NCBI RefSeq assembly: GCF_900086705.1
Contig: NZ_LT575483.1
Coordinates: forward strand, 3,515,533-3,579,532
Source: Massilibacillus massiliensis
Lineage (GTDB): Bacteria > Bacillota > Negativicutes > FLKF01
DNA: 64,000 nt
Reading direction: 5' to 3'
Below are positions 46,136 through 54,669 of the stretch, piece after piece. The notes under the pieces were generated by a model. That model had not been told where the DNA came from. It searched no databases and was given only the letters and a program-made list of their open reading frames with translations. A program made the translations under genes and the position numbers. Position 1 is the stretch's first letter. Each line of letters begins with the position of its first letter.

Positions 46136-46490
46136 AGCACCGCACATGCACCCGGCTAGTGGTGCTGAAAAAAGCTATGTTGTGCACGGCGCTCAGACCA
46201 GTTGCAGCAACGGCAGCGGTCCGAGTCTGCTCGTGGTTCCAAATTCGCACGGCGTATACCTGAAAGGTCAGGCACAGCTTAATATTAACGATTGCAAGCC
46301 CAATACGAATATCCTGCCATTCGGCACTTGTAAAAAATTAAAAGGGCCTTGCAGCCCGGGCACCGGTCCGTGGATCGGCGGCAAAGAAGACGTACTCATT
46401 GAAGGTGCGCCGGCTCTGTTAAACACTTGCTGCAATGCCTGTGCAATCGGTGGTATGATCACCATTACGGACGATGGACAAGAAGGCTGA
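46122..46490 (+). CDS. DUF4280 PAAR-like spike-tip protein 2
   Basis: A 122-residue tip protein: KSYVVHGAQTSCSNGSG, FGTCKKLKGPCSPG, and LIEGAPALLNTCCNACAIGG with several paired cysteines. GAGGAGGAAT, inside the previous gene, is its ribosome site. It is followed by the toxin-tipped VgrG, so this is the tip of that spike. Confidence 0.85.
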   Translation: MSFYRAPHMHPASGAEKSYVVHGAQTSCSNGSGPSLLVVPNSHGVYLKGQAQLNINDCKPNTNILPFGTCKKLKGPCSPGTGPWIGGKEDVLIEGAPALLNTCCNACAIGGMITITDDGQEG

Positions 46491-46533
46491 CCAAACGAAT
46501 GAACTAACCCCAAAACGGAAAGGGGAAAATAAA

Positions 46534-48795
46534 ATGGAAGAAAAAGAAAAACATCCCGCATTTACGCACACTGATATCCAGTATCTGCTGCCCGTACCAA
46601 TCATAAGCATAGCTTCATTGGAAATCGTGCAAAATTTAAATGAACATGTTAAAATGAAACTAACAGCGTTAGCGCCGGATACGCTAGGAATCAAAGACAT
46701 AGAAGCCGTGCCCGAAAATTCCAAAATAGAAATACAACTGCCCGGGCGCAGCACACCCTACTTTGCCGGCGTATGTACAAACATAGAAATGCAGGTAGAA
46801 GGCGGACTTAAAACGATCACCCTAGAAGCGCTGTCCTGGACCTATGCACTCGATATCGTCGAGTACAGTCGCTCCTACCAACAACTCGGCATCAGCTATG
46901 AAACACTGCTCGCCGACATCCTAAAAGAATACCCTGAAACAATGTATCTGGTAGAACTGGAAGCTGGACGGCAATACGACCAATTCATCGTTCAGTATAA
47001 AGAAACGCCCTGGAACCTCCTAAAACGTATAGCGGCGCGCGAAGGAACCATACTGACCCCGGAATATGCCGATGGAAAACACCGTCCGAGGTTTTGGCTG
47101 GGACTGCCGCAGACCATAGCCGAAGAACTTCCGCTCAATGCCGATCAATACATACAAAAAGATAATAAAACTTACCTAGAACTCGCGGCGAATCAATTTC
47201 CCAAAGTAGAAGAAGCCGACTTTCTGATCTACCAAACAACCGGCTACGAAACCATGCACCTCGGACAAGCAGTCACCTATCATGAAAAAGACCTCATCGT
47301 AATCCACATCGACAGCCGTCTGGAAAAAGAACTTTTAACCCATACCTTCACCCTGGCACCAACAGAAAATATCGTCCTAAAAGAATCGGGAGGAAATACC
47401 AGGTTAAAAAGCTGTGCGCTGCCCGGAACCATAATCGAAAGAAGCGACGTCCACGTAAAAATTCATCTGGATATAGACGAACAACAAGACAAGGCAATAG
47501 CTAAATGGTTTCCCTACGCAGCCGATGGAGACAGCTTTATGTACTGTATGCCGCATGAAGGAGAAAGCATCAACCTCTACTTCAGAAATGAATGGGAAGA
47601 AGAAGCCATCGCAATCAGCGGTGCCAGAGCCAACGGACAAAGCTGTCAAAAAACAGGCGACTACAACCACAGATATTTCACCAACCACGAACGCAAAGAA
47701 ATGTACATAGCCCCCGATACGTTATCCTTTACCGCCGACGAAAGTGCGGCAGTAAAAATAGCCGTAGTCATGACCGATGCCAACGGAATAGACATCGTAA
47801 GCGCCAAAGACATCGTGTTTTCCGCGGAAAACGATCTCAAAATCAAAGGCAAAACCATCTCCATAGAAGCAGGCGCCCCGGGAAGTCAACCTGCAGCAGG
47901 CGCAACACCTCCCGGACTCTATCTAAACACAGGGCTCGCCAGCATCATCCTGAAAGAAGATATCACCAACATCTACGGAAAGCCGGTAAAACTCGAAGGC
48001 ACCAACAAAGCCCCATGTCCGCAGCCGGAAGAAGTCGAAGAAGATGCCGAAGAAGGAGAAAGTGGGCTGACCGCCGAAGACTGGAAAGACATTGGATTAG
48101 CAGTTGTAGGCTGTATCCCAATCGTAGGATCGGTCGTAGCAGTCGGAGAAGCATTGTCAGAAGCCTACGATGGAAATTACGTAGATGCAGGCATATCTTT
48201 GGCAGGCGTCATACCCTTTGCTGGCACTGTCGGAAAAGTAGCGAAATTTGCGAAAAAAGGTAAGATAGCAGGAAAGATCGCTAAAGCACTTAATGTTGGG
48301 AAAAAACTAAAAAAAGGGTTTAAAGGTAAAAAAACACGTCTGCCGTTTGGAAAGATGAAGACCAAAGGCAAACGTGTCCAGGCTAATACGAATAAGGTGA
48401 CAAAGGATGCAGCGGGGAAGATTGCTGATGCTAAGGAGAAAGCTAAAAAATTTAAATTCGGAAAATATCTTAAAAGTAAAATTGGTGGACCACCTGCCGG
48501 AATGAAGAATCCGCATGCACATCATATTTTGTTTAAAGAAGGATTAGGAAAAGCTCAGAAGAAATTGGTTAAAGAAGGGCAAAAGATACTGAAAAAATAT
48601 GATATCGATCCAATTTATGGGGTTGAAAATTTAGTTTGGGCACCAAATGGAGTAAAAGGTCAGCATGATATTAAAGCTCTCAAGAATGTTGTTGATAAAC
48701 TTAAAGAAGCTGATATGCTTGGTGGAACAAAACAACATATTGTTGAAACGTTAAAAGAACTAGGTAACCAAGCTGCAAAAAGAGGAGGAACATAA
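46534..48795 (+). CDS. vgrG: VgrG-like spike protein 3 with C-terminal AHH nuclease toxin
   Basis: A 753-residue evolved VgrG. The gp27-like part (1-330; FIVQYKETPWNLLKRIAAR) is followed by the OB fold, a beta-helix (about 410-470) and an acidic linker ([17 protein letters not shown]). A pre-toxin region with hydrophobic Gly/Ala helices (GLAVVGCIPIVGSVVAVGEA; VIPFAGTVGKVAKFAKK) and a lysine-rich stretch come next. The AHH-family HNH-superfamily nuclease starts near 655 (A662-H663-H664, then VENLVWAPN and a conserved QHD). GAAAGGGG before ATG 46534 sets the start. The immunity gene starts directly at the stop. Its 3' part from about 47215 is the donor of all fragments further right. Confidence 0.87.
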   Translation: MEEKEKHPAFTHTDIQYLLPVPIISIASLEIVQNLNEHVKMKLTALAPDTLGIKDIEAVPENSKIEIQLPGRSTPYFAGVCTNIEMQVEGGLKTITLEALSWTYALDIVEYSRSYQQLGISYETLLADILKEYPETMYLVELEAGRQYDQFIVQYKETPWNLLKRIAAREGTILTPEYADGKHRPRFWLGLPQTIAEELPLNADQYIQKDNKTYLELAANQFPKVEEADFLIYQTTGYETMHLGQAVTYHEKDLIVIHIDSRLEKELLTHTFTLAPTENIVLKESGGNTRLKSCALPGTIIERSDVHVKIHLDIDEQQDKAIAKWFPYAADGDSFMYCMPHEGESINLYFRNEWEEEAIAISGARANGQSCQKTGDYNHRYFTNHERKEMYIAPDTLSFTADESAAVKIAVVMTDANGIDIVSAKDIVFSAENDLKIKGKTISIEAGAPGSQPAAGATPPGLYLNTGLASIILKEDITNIYGKPVKLEGTNKAPCPQPEEVEEDAEEGESGLTAEDWKDIGLAVVGCIPIVGSVVAVGEALSEAYDGNYVDAGISLAGVIPFAGTVGKVAKFAKKGKIAGKIAKALNVGKKLKKGFKGKKTRLPFGKMKTKGKRVQANTNKVTKDAAGKIADAKEKAKKFKFGKYLKSKIGGPPAGMKNPHAHHILFKEGLGKAQKKLVKEGQKILKKYDIDPIYGVENLVWAPNGVKGQHDIKALKNVVDKLKEADMLGGTKQHIVETLKELGNQAAKRGGT

Positions 48796-49956
48796 ATGGA
48801 TATGCATACTGCTAAGGATATACTTGGAGCTGTTGAAGCAGGTGATTGTGGAAAAGTCTCTAATTTAATTGGTTCAAATAAAGAACATTTCGATTTTACT
48901 ACTAGTGTATTTGGGACATGGTTACATGTTGCAGCAAAAAGAGGAAAACTCAATATGGTTAAATATCTTGTAGAGTTAGGAATGGATGTAAATAAGCGTG
49001 GGGGCATTTCTGATAGTTATGCTATAAATCAAGCTATTACGTATGGTCATATCGAGATTGTAAGATATTTATTGTCTTGTGGTGCAAAGTTAGATGTCGG
49101 CGATCCTGTGAGAAATCCCCTGTTTGATGCTATTACTGATGGACATGTAGAAATTGCTAAATTTTTAATAGATAGTGGAATTGATATTCATGTAAAATAT
49201 GAAAATGGTAGAGACGCACTTGCTTATGCAATTGAAAGAGGAGAAAACGAGATTGCTGACTTAATACGAGATGCTATGGGGGGAAGTGAAATAGAACCCA
49301 AAAAAAATGTTGATTTTGGTGAAGAGAATCAAGGACAGCATGATGAAATCCTAAAATATGTAACGAGAAATTATGGAAAAGTTACGCAAACGATCAGTGA
49401 AATTGTACCAGGTAGCAGAGTAGCAGTGAATCTTCATATTATTCCGGCATCAAAAGATCGAAAATATATAACGATTTTTACAACTGGAATGAGCGATTAT
49501 CCAATGGATGAAGCAGAAGAGGCTAAAGAAACAGCTTACGCAGAGCTTCTAATAAAATTACCAGCAGATTGGCCATTAGAGCAGAAGAAAATGAAAGATG
49601 AGAATAATTATTGGCCATTAGGATGGTTAAGAAAAACAGCGCATATTCCTCATCTTTACGATGGCGTACTAGGAGAAGAAGTTATTTTACCAAACGGGGA
49701 ACCACCAGAACCATTTGCTGCTAAAACGAAACTTTCTTGTATTATGGTATGTAAGCCTAAAGAAGAGAAGATGGAAAAGTTCATAACGTCGAAAGGGAAG
49801 ATTATTAATTTTTATTTAATAATGCCAATATATGAAGAAGAAAGAAACATTGCGCTAACAGAAGGATATGAATATTTACTAGAAAAATTGAATCAGAATA
49901 GAATTGGTGATGTCCTAGACATAGCGAGAAAGAATGTTGGATTGAAGACAGAGTGA
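48796..49956 (+). CDS. Ankyrin-SUFU fusion, immunity protein for the AHH toxin
   Basis: A 386-residue cytoplasmic protein directly following the toxin stop. Ankyrin repeats at about 35-160 (GTWLHVAAKRGKLNMVKYLV; INQAITYGHIEIVRYLLSCG) are joined by GGSEIEPK to a suppressor-of-fused (SUFU) domain at 180-386 (GSRVAVNLHIIP, FTTGMSDYPM, NYWPLGWLRK). Ankyrin repeats and SUFU are both known immunity folds of polymorphic toxin systems; fused here they may bind two faces of the toxin. A G6 tract at 49275-49280 lies at the domain border; the duplicate at 56308 has G7 and is frameshifted. Confidence 0.85.
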   Translation: MDMHTAKDILGAVEAGDCGKVSNLIGSNKEHFDFTTSVFGTWLHVAAKRGKLNMVKYLVELGMDVNKRGGISDSYAINQAITYGHIEIVRYLLSCGAKLDVGDPVRNPLFDAITDGHVEIAKFLIDSGIDIHVKYENGRDALAYAIERGENEIADLIRDAMGGSEIEPKKNVDFGEENQGQHDEILKYVTRNYGKVTQTISEIVPGSRVAVNLHIIPASKDRKYITIFTTGMSDYPMDEAEEAKETAYAELLIKLPADWPLEQKKMKDENNYWPLGWLRKTAHIPHLYDGVLGEEVILPNGEPPEPFAAKTKLSCIMVCKPKEEKMEKFITSKGKIINFYLIMPIYEEERNIALTEGYEYLLEKLNQNRIGDVLDIARKNVGLKTE

Positions 49957-49977
49957 CATGCTTTTAAACGAATGAAA

Positions 49978-50023
49978 TACAATAAAAATGACTAGCAAAG
50001 AAGGCTGGTCATTTTTATTGTAT
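49978..50023 (+). terminator. Cassette-border hairpin 1
   Basis: TACAATAAAAATGACTAGC, loop, GCTGGTCATTTTTATTGTA: a long stem with AATGACTAGC/GCTGGTCATT core and T-run. It ends the AHH immunity gene. The same core recurs after six other immunity genes. Confidence 0.85.
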
Positions 50024-50029
50024 AATACC

Positions 50030-50090
50030 ATTTACCGCCGATGAAAGTGCGGCAGTAAAAATAGCCGTAGTCATGACCGATGCCAACGGG
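50030..50090 (+). pseudogene. Short vgrG 3 fragment
   Basis: TTTACCGCCGATGAAAGTGC ... GATGCCAACGGG, nearly identical to vgrG 3 at 47731-47790 and to 57543-57603. It runs from cassette hairpin 1 to the half palindrome. It is non-coding debris but provides homology for recombination. Confidence 0.85.
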
Positions 50091-50095
50091 ATTAA

Positions 50096-50116
50096 TGGGG
50101 TCAAGCTTGAGTTGTA
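50096..50116. repeat. Palindromic REP-like element, half copy B
   Basis: Only the left arm (TGGGGTCAAGCTTGAGTTG) remains. It is joined directly to ACTAAAAAATAAGTGATGG, the last codons of the HNH toxin whose full gene lies at 61468-62145. The breakpoint shows how a cassette was lost while its immunity gene stayed. Confidence 0.8.
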
Positions 50117-50146
50117 CTAAAAAATAAGTGATGGTGATTGAATTTT

Positions 50147-50845
50147 ATGGAGAAAAAATATGAGTTTTTAAAAAAATATAATAGAGACGTTAAGATTATA
50201 TCACTAGATGAGAACAACAATCTTGATAGCAATATTTTACCAAATGAATGGATTAAGTTATTCAAAGAGAAAAAGGGAATAGGTAGGATTGAGTTTTTTT
50301 AAAAAATATGGAAAAAACATGTAGGAAAGGAGCTTTCTAATACTATTGCATACTTAAATGACTATCTAGAAGATGTTGAATTAATTAAGATTGCAGAACG
50401 ATATTCTATTTTATATACAATCAAAAATTCAAAAGGTCATACATTATATTATGAAGGTAGAAATCCGAATGAAGAATTCAATAATGGAAATTTGGAAGAA
50501 TCATGGAATAAGTTACCTATTTCAATTAGAAAATTCTATGAAAATGTTCATAATGGATTTTTCTATTATGCTAGTGAGTCGATGGGGTTAGTACCATTAG
50601 AATCTGTGACGTATCTTAATGACTATGAATGGGGAATTCTTGATGAATTGAAAGAACCATTACAATTAGATTTTAAAACATCATTTGGTTTTTTTAGCAA
50701 TGGGATGGGAGGGTATGTAGTTTCCGATTATCAGAATTGTAATAATAATAATGGCACATTATGGTGGAAAGATGATCAACCTGATTATAAAATTAACTTT
50801 TGGGATGTAGTAGACGAATGGATTGTAATTGGTTTTGAGCCATAG
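50147..50845 (+). pseudogene. SUKH-type immunity gene with premature stop (copy of 62161-62859)
   Basis: Near-identical to the intact 232-residue gene at 62161. Around 50291-50310, GAGTTTTTTTAAAAAATATG replaces GAGTTTCTTTTAAAAATATG at equal length, turning a Leu codon into TAA. The rest stays open to 50845. A shorter product could start inside, but the SUKH fold would lack its N-terminal third. The toxin partner has been deleted apart from its last codons. Confidence 0.85.
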
Positions 50846-50883
50846 ACTACGTGATCGAAATCTGTCTAACAAATGGAATCTTA

Positions 50884-50980
50884 ATCTACCAAACAACCGG
50901 CTACGAAACGATGCACCTCGGACAAGCAGTCACCTATCATGAGAAAAATCTCATTGTAATCCATATCGACAGCCATTTAG
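50884..50980 (+). pseudogene. vgrG 3 fragment (gp27-like region)
   Basis: ATCTACCAAACAACCGGCTA ... GACAGCCATTTAG matches vgrG 3 at about 47227-47322 (IYQTTGYETMHLGQAVTYHEKDLIVIHID). It ends at palindromic copy C. An identical fragment is at about 62898-62994. Confidence 0.85.
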
Positions 50981-50985
50981 ATTAA

Positions 50986-51075
50986 TGGGGTCAGGCTTGA
51001 GTTATATAAAAATTGACCTATAGTAAAAGACCTGCTAAGCTTGAAATCAAGTAATATAACTCAAGCCTGACCCCA
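50986..51075. repeat. Palindromic REP-like element, copy C
   Basis: Complete copy with both arms (TGGGGTCAGGCTTGAG ... CTCAAGCCTGACCCCA). Left neighbour: a vgrG 3 fragment. Right neighbour: about 14 codons that look like a toxin tail, then a lone immunity gene. Confidence 0.9.
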
Positions 51076-51082
51076 AATACAC

Positions 51083-51127
51083 AAAAATTTCGCCTACAAA
51101 AGTGGGAATTGTTCGTCCGGATAATTA
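51083..51127 (+). pseudogene. Probable toxin 3' tail
   Basis: A short open stretch (KISPTKVGIVRPDN and TAG at 51125-51127) directly between palindromic copy C and the ribosome site of the DUF6572 gene. In every complete cassette this position is the end of a toxin, so I read it as the last codons of a deleted one. Too short to classify. Confidence 0.4.
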
Positions 51128-51148
51128 GTGTTATTAGGAGGTTAGGCT

Positions 51149-51505
51149 ATGTCTTTAAAACAAGTTGATGTTTTGGATTATATAAGTGTTAATAAAGCAT
51201 CTGGTCATGTCGTATTAACAATTAGTGATGACTTGAGTTGGGAAGAACCGGATCGACATTTGGTATTACTTCAAGATAAGTTGAATTTTTATTTGGGATT
51301 TATTGAAAGTGATCAAATATATGTGGATTATCCAGATGCTCGAGATCGAAAATTTGATATAAGGATTTATAGTCAATATAATATCCCTGATATTGGAATT
51401 GATTTTATGAAAAAAGTAGCAAATTTGTTTCAGCGAAGTGGATATGGTCTTAGTGTTAAAGAAGCCATACCTAATTCCGAAGGATGGTTAGATATTAAAC
51501 TATAA
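51149..51505 (+). CDS. DUF6572-family protein, orphan immunity gene
   Basis: A 118-residue cytoplasmic protein with AGGAGG before ATG 51149. VDVLDYISVNKASGHVVLTI, HLVLLQDKLNFYLGFIES and the mid-protein DIRIYSQYNIPD match the DUF6572 pattern as I know it. It is followed by the cassette hairpin, so it occupies an immunity position, but its toxin has been lost. It may protect against siblings that still use that toxin. Confidence 0.7.
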   Translation: MSLKQVDVLDYISVNKASGHVVLTISDDLSWEEPDRHLVLLQDKLNFYLGFIESDQIYVDYPDARDRKFDIRIYSQYNIPDIGIDFMKKVANLFQRSGYGLSVKEAIPNSEGWLDIKL

Positions 51506-51548
51506 AGGCAAGTTGAAGAAATTTTGTCTAGATGATTGTAACTCAATC

Positions 51549-51582
51549 AAAAATGACTAGCAAAAAAATGCTGGTCATTTTT
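51549..51582 (+). terminator. Cassette-border hairpin 2
   Basis: AAAAATGACTAGC, A-rich loop, GCTGGTCATTTTT after the DUF6572 gene; same core as hairpin 1. Confidence 0.85.
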
Positions 51583-51629
51583 AAGTTTGCTCTGAATATG
51601 CGATAACCAGGTGGGGATTAATGGATTAA

Positions 51630-51719
51630 TGGGGTCAGACTTGAGTTATATAAAAATTGATTTATATTAAAAGACCTGCTAAGCTTGAAATCAAGTAATA
51701 TAACTGAAGCCTGACCCCA
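51630..51719. repeat. Palindromic REP-like element, copy D
   Basis: Complete copy with small changes (TCAGACTTGAG on the left, ATAACTGAAGCC on the right, the latter shared with copy G). It is followed at once by a vgrG 3 fragment (GAATGATCTCAAAATCAAAG), so the junction of this cassette is the same as at 63089-63110. Confidence 0.9.
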
Positions 51720-51969
51720 AATACACCCAGAGAATGATCTCAAAATCAAAGGGAAAACCATCTCCATAGAAGCAGGCGCCCCGGGAAGTCAACCCGCATC
51801 AGGCGCAACACCCCCGGGACTCTATCTAAACACAGGACTCGCCAGCATCATCCTAAAAGAAGACATCACCAACATCTACGGGAAACCGGTAAAACTCGAA
51901 GGCACCAACAAAGCCCCATGTCCGCAGCCGGAAGAAGTCGAAGAAGATGCCGAAGATGAAGAAGACGAA

Positions 51970-52653
51970 ATGACCGCCGAAGATTGGGCAGAAATCGGAC
52001 TCGCAGTCGCAGGATGTATCCCCGGTCTGGGAACAATCACATCAGTAGGGGAAGCATTGCTAGAGGCCTACAAAGGAAATTACGTAGATGCAGGTATAAA
52101 GCTATCAGGAGCCATACCATATGCAGGAACAATAGGGAGAGTTCAAAAGCTTGCAAGTAAAGGTAAAATAGCAAAAAAAATTGCCAAAGTACTTAACGCC
52201 GGGAAAAAAGGCGGTAAACTGAAAAAAATTAAGGGCAAAGGGAAAAAAACACGTCTGCCGTTTGGAAAAATGAAGACCAAAGGCAAACGTGTCCAGACTG
52301 ATACGGGTAAAGCGATAAAGGATGCAGCGGGTAAGATTGCTAAGGTGAAGAAGGCAGGTAAAGCTAAAAAGTTCTATCGCAGTAAGAGCGAAAGGCGTAA
52401 AGCTTTGTTACGCGATGCGAATGACCCAAATAGTGGATTGTCACCAGAAGCGAGAGAGTATATTAAGAAAACCAAGGGGAATAACGTTCCTAAAGGATAT
52501 GAAGTTTCACATGAAAAGCCACTTTATACAGGAAAAACAGTTGAACAAAAGAAAGAGCTGGATAAGATGGATAATATGAAAACGCAGGAAAAGAAATTTC
52601 ATCGTAGTAGACATAAAGAATGCGGTGATCAATATCATGATTATCCACGTTAA
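51970..52653 (+). CDS. Orphan VgrG tip with HNH/EndoVII-like nuclease domain
   Basis: The vgrG-derived frame is open from about 51730 and has no start or ribosome site of its own; the first ATG is 51970 ([19 protein letters not shown]). Residues 1-150 are the shared pre-toxin region. The tip (about 150-227) reads RSKSERRKALLRDANDPNSG, GYEVSHEKPLYTG, DNMKTQEKKFHRSRH. The GYEVSHEKPL ... DNMKTQ ... HRxRH layout is that of a treble-clef HNH/EndoVII nuclease toxin. It is probably silent until moved onto a complete vgrG. Its partner gene follows after 18 bases. Confidence 0.7.
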   Translation: MTAEDWAEIGLAVAGCIPGLGTITSVGEALLEAYKGNYVDAGIKLSGAIPYAGTIGRVQKLASKGKIAKKIAKVLNAGKKGGKLKKIKGKGKKTRLPFGKMKTKGKRVQTDTGKAIKDAAGKIAKVKKAGKAKKFYRSKSERRKALLRDANDPNSGLSPEAREYIKKTKGNNVPKGYEVSHEKPLYTGKTVEQKKELDKMDNMKTQEKKFHRSRHKECGDQYHDYPR

Positions 52654-52671
52654 TCTTGGGAGGTAATGTTA

Positions 52672-53385
52672 ATGGATATAAGTGAATTAAAAAAAATATA
52701 TGAATTTGCAAAAGAAGGTGACGATTTATCTGGTGAAAAAATTAAACGTAGCTTTGCTTTTTTAAAACTGCTTTTATCTAATAATTCTCCAGAGTTTATT
52801 CGTTTCCATTATGATTTATTAAAAAAGCGAGAATGTAAGGAACTTTATTATGATATACGTGCTGCATTTAAGAAACGTCCAGAAGCAGAAGAATTTTTAG
52901 TTGAACAGATCTTAACTGAAACTGATCCCATAACATTAGGTGATATTTTGCATATTTTAGGAGGTGTTAGAAGTTCTCATGCTGCTCCTTTAGCTCGACA
53001 ATTTGTAAATAGTGATAATGAATACCAGCGCGAGGTAGCTTTATATGTGCTTGGATGGGTAGGAAATGAAATGGACTTAGACCTTATTAAATCACATCTT
53101 CTCGAAGAGCGTTCTTCACGATTACGGAGAACTTCAGCTAGTGCACATCGACAGGTATACTGGCGTTTGCCTGAACTAAAAGACAAACTGTTGGCAAGTC
53201 TTAAACAAGGTTTCGAACAAGAAAAAGATGATGAAGTTATGGCTAGGATTATCATTATGATTGAGAGTATCGCAGTAAAAAAATTGGGATTACGTGAAGA
53301 TAAGCAGGATCCATATATCATTCATGGCGATGTACAGAAGGCTAAACTAAAAACAGCTAAATTTTTATCTGAGCTTAAGTTATAG
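52672..53385 (+). CDS. HEAT-repeat-like immunity protein
   Basis: A 237-residue all-helical protein. GGGAGG (52658-52663) fits ATG 52672; ATG 52666 is too near. Middle helices (ITLGDILHILGGVRSSHAAP; EVALYVLGWVGNEMDLDLIK) have HEAT-repeat spacing. HEAT proteins are known immunity types, and position after the HNH-like tip supports that. Its codons are AT-rich, unlike the vgrG-derived part before it. Confidence 0.65.
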   Translation: MDISELKKIYEFAKEGDDLSGEKIKRSFAFLKLLLSNNSPEFIRFHYDLLKKRECKELYYDIRAAFKKRPEAEEFLVEQILTETDPITLGDILHILGGVRSSHAAPLARQFVNSDNEYQREVALYVLGWVGNEMDLDLIKSHLLEERSSRLRRTSASAHRQVYWRLPELKDKLLASLKQGFEQEKDDEVMARIIIMIESIAVKKLGLREDKQDPYIIHGDVQKAKLKTAKFLSELKL

Positions 53386-53420
53386 CAGTAGAATATTCGG
53401 AAACTTGTATAAAAAATGCA

Positions 53421-53469
53421 ATTTAAACGAAAATGACTAGCAAAGAATGCTGGTAATTTTCGTTTAAAT
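53421..53469 (+). terminator. Cassette-border hairpin 3
   Basis: ATTTAAACGAAAATGACTAG, loop, GCTGGTAATTTTCGTTTAAAT: the shared core with longer flanking pairing than the other copies. Confidence 0.85.
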
Positions 53470-53495
53470 GTTATGTAAAGATCCCAATAGATTAA

Positions 53496-53584
53496 TGGGG
53501 TCAGGCTTGAGTTATATAAAAATTGACTTATAGAAAAGACCTGCTAAGCTTGAAATCAAGTAATATAACTCAAGCCTGACTCAA
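53496..53584. repeat. Palindromic REP-like element, copy E
   Basis: Complete copy; the right end is altered (CCTGACTCAA in place of CCTGACCCCA), and the middle lacks one TA. Its right neighbour is a vgrG 3 fragment beginning TACATAGCGCCCGATACG. Confidence 0.9.
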
Positions 53585-53659
53585 AATACCAAATACATAG
53601 CGCCCGATACGTTATCCTTTACCGCTGACGAAAGTGCGGCAGTAAAAATAGCCGTAGTC

Positions 53660-54655
53660 ATGACCGATGCCAACGGAATAGACATCGTAAGTGCCAAAGA
53701 TATCGTGTTTTCCGCAGAAAACGATCTCAAGATCAAAGGGAAAACCATCTCTATAGAAGCAGGCGCCCCGGTAAGCCAACCCGCAGCAGGCGCAACACCC
53801 CCGGGACTCTATCTAAACACAGGACTCGCCAGTATCATCCTAAAAGAAGACGTCACCAACATCTACGGCAAACCTGTAAAACTCGAAGGCACCAACAAAG
53901 CCCCATGTCCGCAGCCGGAAGAAGTCGAGGAAGACGCCGAAGCTGAAGAAGACAAAATGACTGCCGAAGATTGGGCAGAAATCGGACTCGCAGTCGCAGG
54001 CTTTATTCCATCGCCAGGTGCAACTGCAGCAGTAGCCGTCGGCGAAACAGCCTTGGCAGTTCACCAAGGAGACTATGTAGGAGCAGGAGTATCAGTACTA
54101 AGTGGAATCCCTGTAGTCGGAGGCTTTGTAAGAGTAGCGAAGGTCATGAAAAAGGGTAAGATAGCGCGGAAGATACTGCACCTAATCAACAAAGGAAAAA
54201 ATTTAGCGAAACGTGTATTCAAAAAAATCGCCAAGAAAGCCAAGTCAATTGGTGGCAAGATGAAAACCCTAAGCAGTCACATGATGGCCGATGCGCGTAA
54301 AGCGATAGAGAATGCAGCGAAGAAGATTGCGGGAAAGACGGGGAAAGCTAGGCCTTATTCACATTTAGAGGATCCACCTAATGTTGGTCCAGGTAAAGAT
54401 TTTACAGCAGCTCAAAAGAAAAAAATAATTGAAGAAAATAAAAAAATGAATAATGGAAAAGTTAGATCTGATGATCCAAATGACTTTGCTGGTGAGAGTC
54501 TTGTCAAACCTAGCAAAAGCCAAAAGGGAGTGACACCACCTGAAAATGAGTGGCAGATAGATCATATTGTAGCTAAAGCTAATGGTGGAACTAATAGTTA
54601 TAGTAATGCTCAGGTGCTGTCACGTAAACAGAATAGAATTAAATCTGATAAATAA
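53660..54655 (+). CDS. Orphan VgrG tip with HNH nuclease domain (1)
   Basis: VgrG homology begins about 53595, just after copy E; ATG 53660 equals an internal VgrG methionine. The 331-residue frame has the beta-helix end, the acidic linker, pre-toxin helices of the second type ([30 protein letters not shown]), and from about 235 an HNH tip. NEWQIDHIVAKANGGTNSY and SNAQVLSRKQNRIK are the textbook DHI-x-GG-x(4)-N-x-Q-x-L HNH layout. No ribosome site at the start, so probably unexpressed. A related tip lies at 63100-64000. Confidence 0.8.
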   Translation: MTDANGIDIVSAKDIVFSAENDLKIKGKTISIEAGAPVSQPAAGATPPGLYLNTGLASIILKEDVTNIYGKPVKLEGTNKAPCPQPEEVEEDAEAEEDKMTAEDWAEIGLAVAGFIPSPGATAAVAVGETALAVHQGDYVGAGVSVLSGIPVVGGFVRVAKVMKKGKIARKILHLINKGKNLAKRVFKKIAKKAKSIGGKMKTLSSHMMADARKAIENAAKKIAGKTGKARPYSHLEDPPNVGPGKDFTAAQKKKIIEENKKMNNGKVRSDDPNDFAGESLVKPSKSQKGVTPPENEWQIDHIVAKANGGTNSYSNAQVLSRKQNRIKSDK

Positions 54656-54669
54656 TGGAGGTTGTTAGA

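Noticed and set aside
47592-48263. 223-residue arginine-rich frame inside vgrG 3, and similar ones at 55528 and 59406
   Set aside because: These are shifted frames of the vgrG/pre-toxin coding sequence; the Arg-rich content is a by-product of its codon use, and the true frame carries clear domains.
50391-50591. 66-residue frame repeated at 62405
   Set aside because: Out-of-frame shadow of the SUKH gene and its broken copy.
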